Source: Micropterus salmoides (taxonomy: Eukaryota; Chordata; Actinopteri; Centrarchiformes; Centrarchidae). From it: DNA of 64,000 nt. The DNA is taken from the NCBI RefSeq assembly GCF_014851395.1, contig NW_024041039.1:2428360-2492359 (forward strand), written 5' to 3'. This document shows, one piece after another, positions 62,821 through 64,000 of the stretch. The translations under genes were made by a program, and so were the position numbers. The first letter of the stretch is position 1. Each line of letters opens with the position of its first letter. The notes beneath the pieces are model-generated. The model was not told the DNA's origin. It made no database searches and saw only the letters and a list, made by a program, of their open reading frames with translations.

Positions 62821-64000
62821 AAGTAGAAGATGGGAGTAGTTCCCCCAGCGTGAATTTAACTCCTCCGTGTGGAAACAACCTGTCGAGTTTTTAATTCGAG
62901 TAACTAGTTTAATTTATTTGATGTTACTGAGATGATTTTTAAAGTAGAACAGAAGCAAATCTCCTTACAGAATGTTTTACTTCACGAGTCGCGTCTTTAG
63001 TTTAATTCCTGGGACTTTTTTGTCATAATGGACGGTTTGTGTGGCGGTTCAGTGTTTGCCCCCGTTTGGTCCTCTGTTTATTTGTGTGTGTAGAAACGAA
63101 AATGTGTGTCTGATTTATGCTTGAGTTGGGGGGTGTGTGTGTGTTTGTGTGTAACCAATGTCAGTGTTTTTGTTTAGAGGCTGGTTACACGGGATGCAGA
63201 TCGAGGGTCTGTCGATATCTGCTGGTCCTGGTTTGGTTCAGGCTTCGGCTAACTGTGGTGGATATGTGAGGGGCAGGAGGGGGTGTTATCCCCCCCCCAC
63301 CCGGCTCAATCTTTGAAGTATTAAGTGGACAGGGTACCTTGTCATTAGGGCTGAGCCTTTCATCTGTGCGCGCGAGTGTGTGCAGTTTCTGTGGACGTTG
63401 TTAGCAGGGCTCTGCAGGACAAGAGAGACGCTGTCATTTTGGATTTTCTCAGGAAAAGAGAACAAGAAAGGAAACAAAATAAACAGGAGGGTGCAGACGC
63501 CCACACACAAGCTGTTTGGTTATATGTTGTCTGTTTACTAAATGGATACATAAGATTTATTATTTTATCAATCATTCACCAGATGTTTGTACCCAGATTT
63601 GTTGATGTGAGTGATCGCAGCAGTTTGCACTAAAAACAAGGAGCTCTTCTAATGTTGACGGCTCAAATAAATGTTGCGAGACTTCGTAATTATAATAAGT
63701 GTGAGTTGACGCCGCAAATGGTGTTTTTTAAAATCAGATTTTCACAGCTCGTAGAATCCTGTCTGACTTTTAACATGGCCGTGTACCTTTTTACACATGC
63801 AAACGCACAAATGTTCAGTCTCTTAATGAAAGGAAGTGAAATATTTGTGGTCCAAAGGAGAAATGCAAAGCCAGTTGCTTTGGAACAGATCGGTTAACAA
63901 ACCTGAACTGGGCACAGATCCTAAAATAAAAACAGAAGGTACAAAGGACGGCGACGGAAACAAAAAGGAAATATCTTGACTTTGGTTTTTTACCTTGAGG

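Larger units (their letters stand above)
58486..64000 (+). other. brf1: brf1 intron 11, continuing past the window
   Basis: At least 5.5 kb. I looked for the next BRF1 segment (LDLSGIDDLEIDRYILNE-like) and did not find it. Contents: a tRNA-derived SINE head at 60065-60165, a MITE fragment at 61680-61800 and a CTTAAGTA-type repeat at 62420-62820. Open frames such as 63376-63633 and 63652-63897 have no splice-consistent or family support. Confidence 0.75.

Noticed and set aside
63376..63897. Two small open frames near the right edge as candidate final brf1 exons
   Set aside because: Their translations do not match any BRF1 segment and lack suitable acceptor and donor phases.
1..64000. Bacterial-type systems: operons, CRISPR arrays, prophage
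   Set aside because: Spliced vertebrate genes and fish repeats throughout; no spaced direct-repeat arrays or clustered unspliced genes.

Overview
The window looks like vertebrate, specifically teleost (ray-finned fish), nuclear DNA. Genes are split into short exons with GT-AG introns. The intervening DNA is rich in repeats typical of fish: tRNA-derived SINEs, DIRS-like and Penelope-like retroelements, LTRs, hAT-type MITEs and CA/GT microsatellites. Both recognised proteins match vertebrate families. Family assignments come from reading translated sequence and remembered family features; no search was run.

Layout. (1) 1-15.6 kb is a repeat-dense flank: a short unidentified open frame cut by the left edge, a perfect 26-bp hairpin, a SINE, an LTR preceded by a purine tract, a solo-LTR-like element with 5-bp target duplications, a zinc-finger gene remnant, a decayed DIRS-type element on the minus strand (7.6-10.4 kb), and a truncated Penelope-like element with a GIY-YIG endonuclease remnant and a hammerhead-ribozyme-like terminus (12.0-13.1 kb). 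(2) 15.96-58.49 kb holds brf1, the TFIIIB subunit BRF1, on the plus strand. It has a CpG-rich promoter, a probable noncoding first exon and eleven coding exons whose splice phases all join. These encode the first 452 residues: zinc ribbon, both cyclin repeats and the acidic middle. The 3' exons, including the C-terminal TBP-binding block, lie beyond 64 kb. (3) btbd6 (BTB-BACK-PHR, 543 residues, four coding exons) sits on the minus strand inside brf1 intron 5 (37.75-47.69 kb) with its own CpG-rich promoter. It is complete. (4) The brf1 introns carry more repeats, including a hAT-type MITE at 44.1-44.8 kb, a Penelope derivative interrupted by a LINE fragment at 48.2-49.1 kb, a MITE at 22.0-22.8 kb and an AT/CG-rich MITE at 55.7-56.3 kb.

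How the genes relate. BRF1 recruits RNA polymerase III to tRNA and 5S genes. BTBD6 is a cullin-3 substrate adaptor. They are not known to share a pathway; what they share is position, one being nested antisense in the other. As I recall, the human BRF1/BTBD6 locus has the same arrangement, so it is probably ancient. I found no convincing new protein system. The most interesting items are the ribozyme-bearing Penelope remnants, their nested LINE insertion, the DIRS fold-back, and an unexplained 200-codon open frame just downstream of btbd6.
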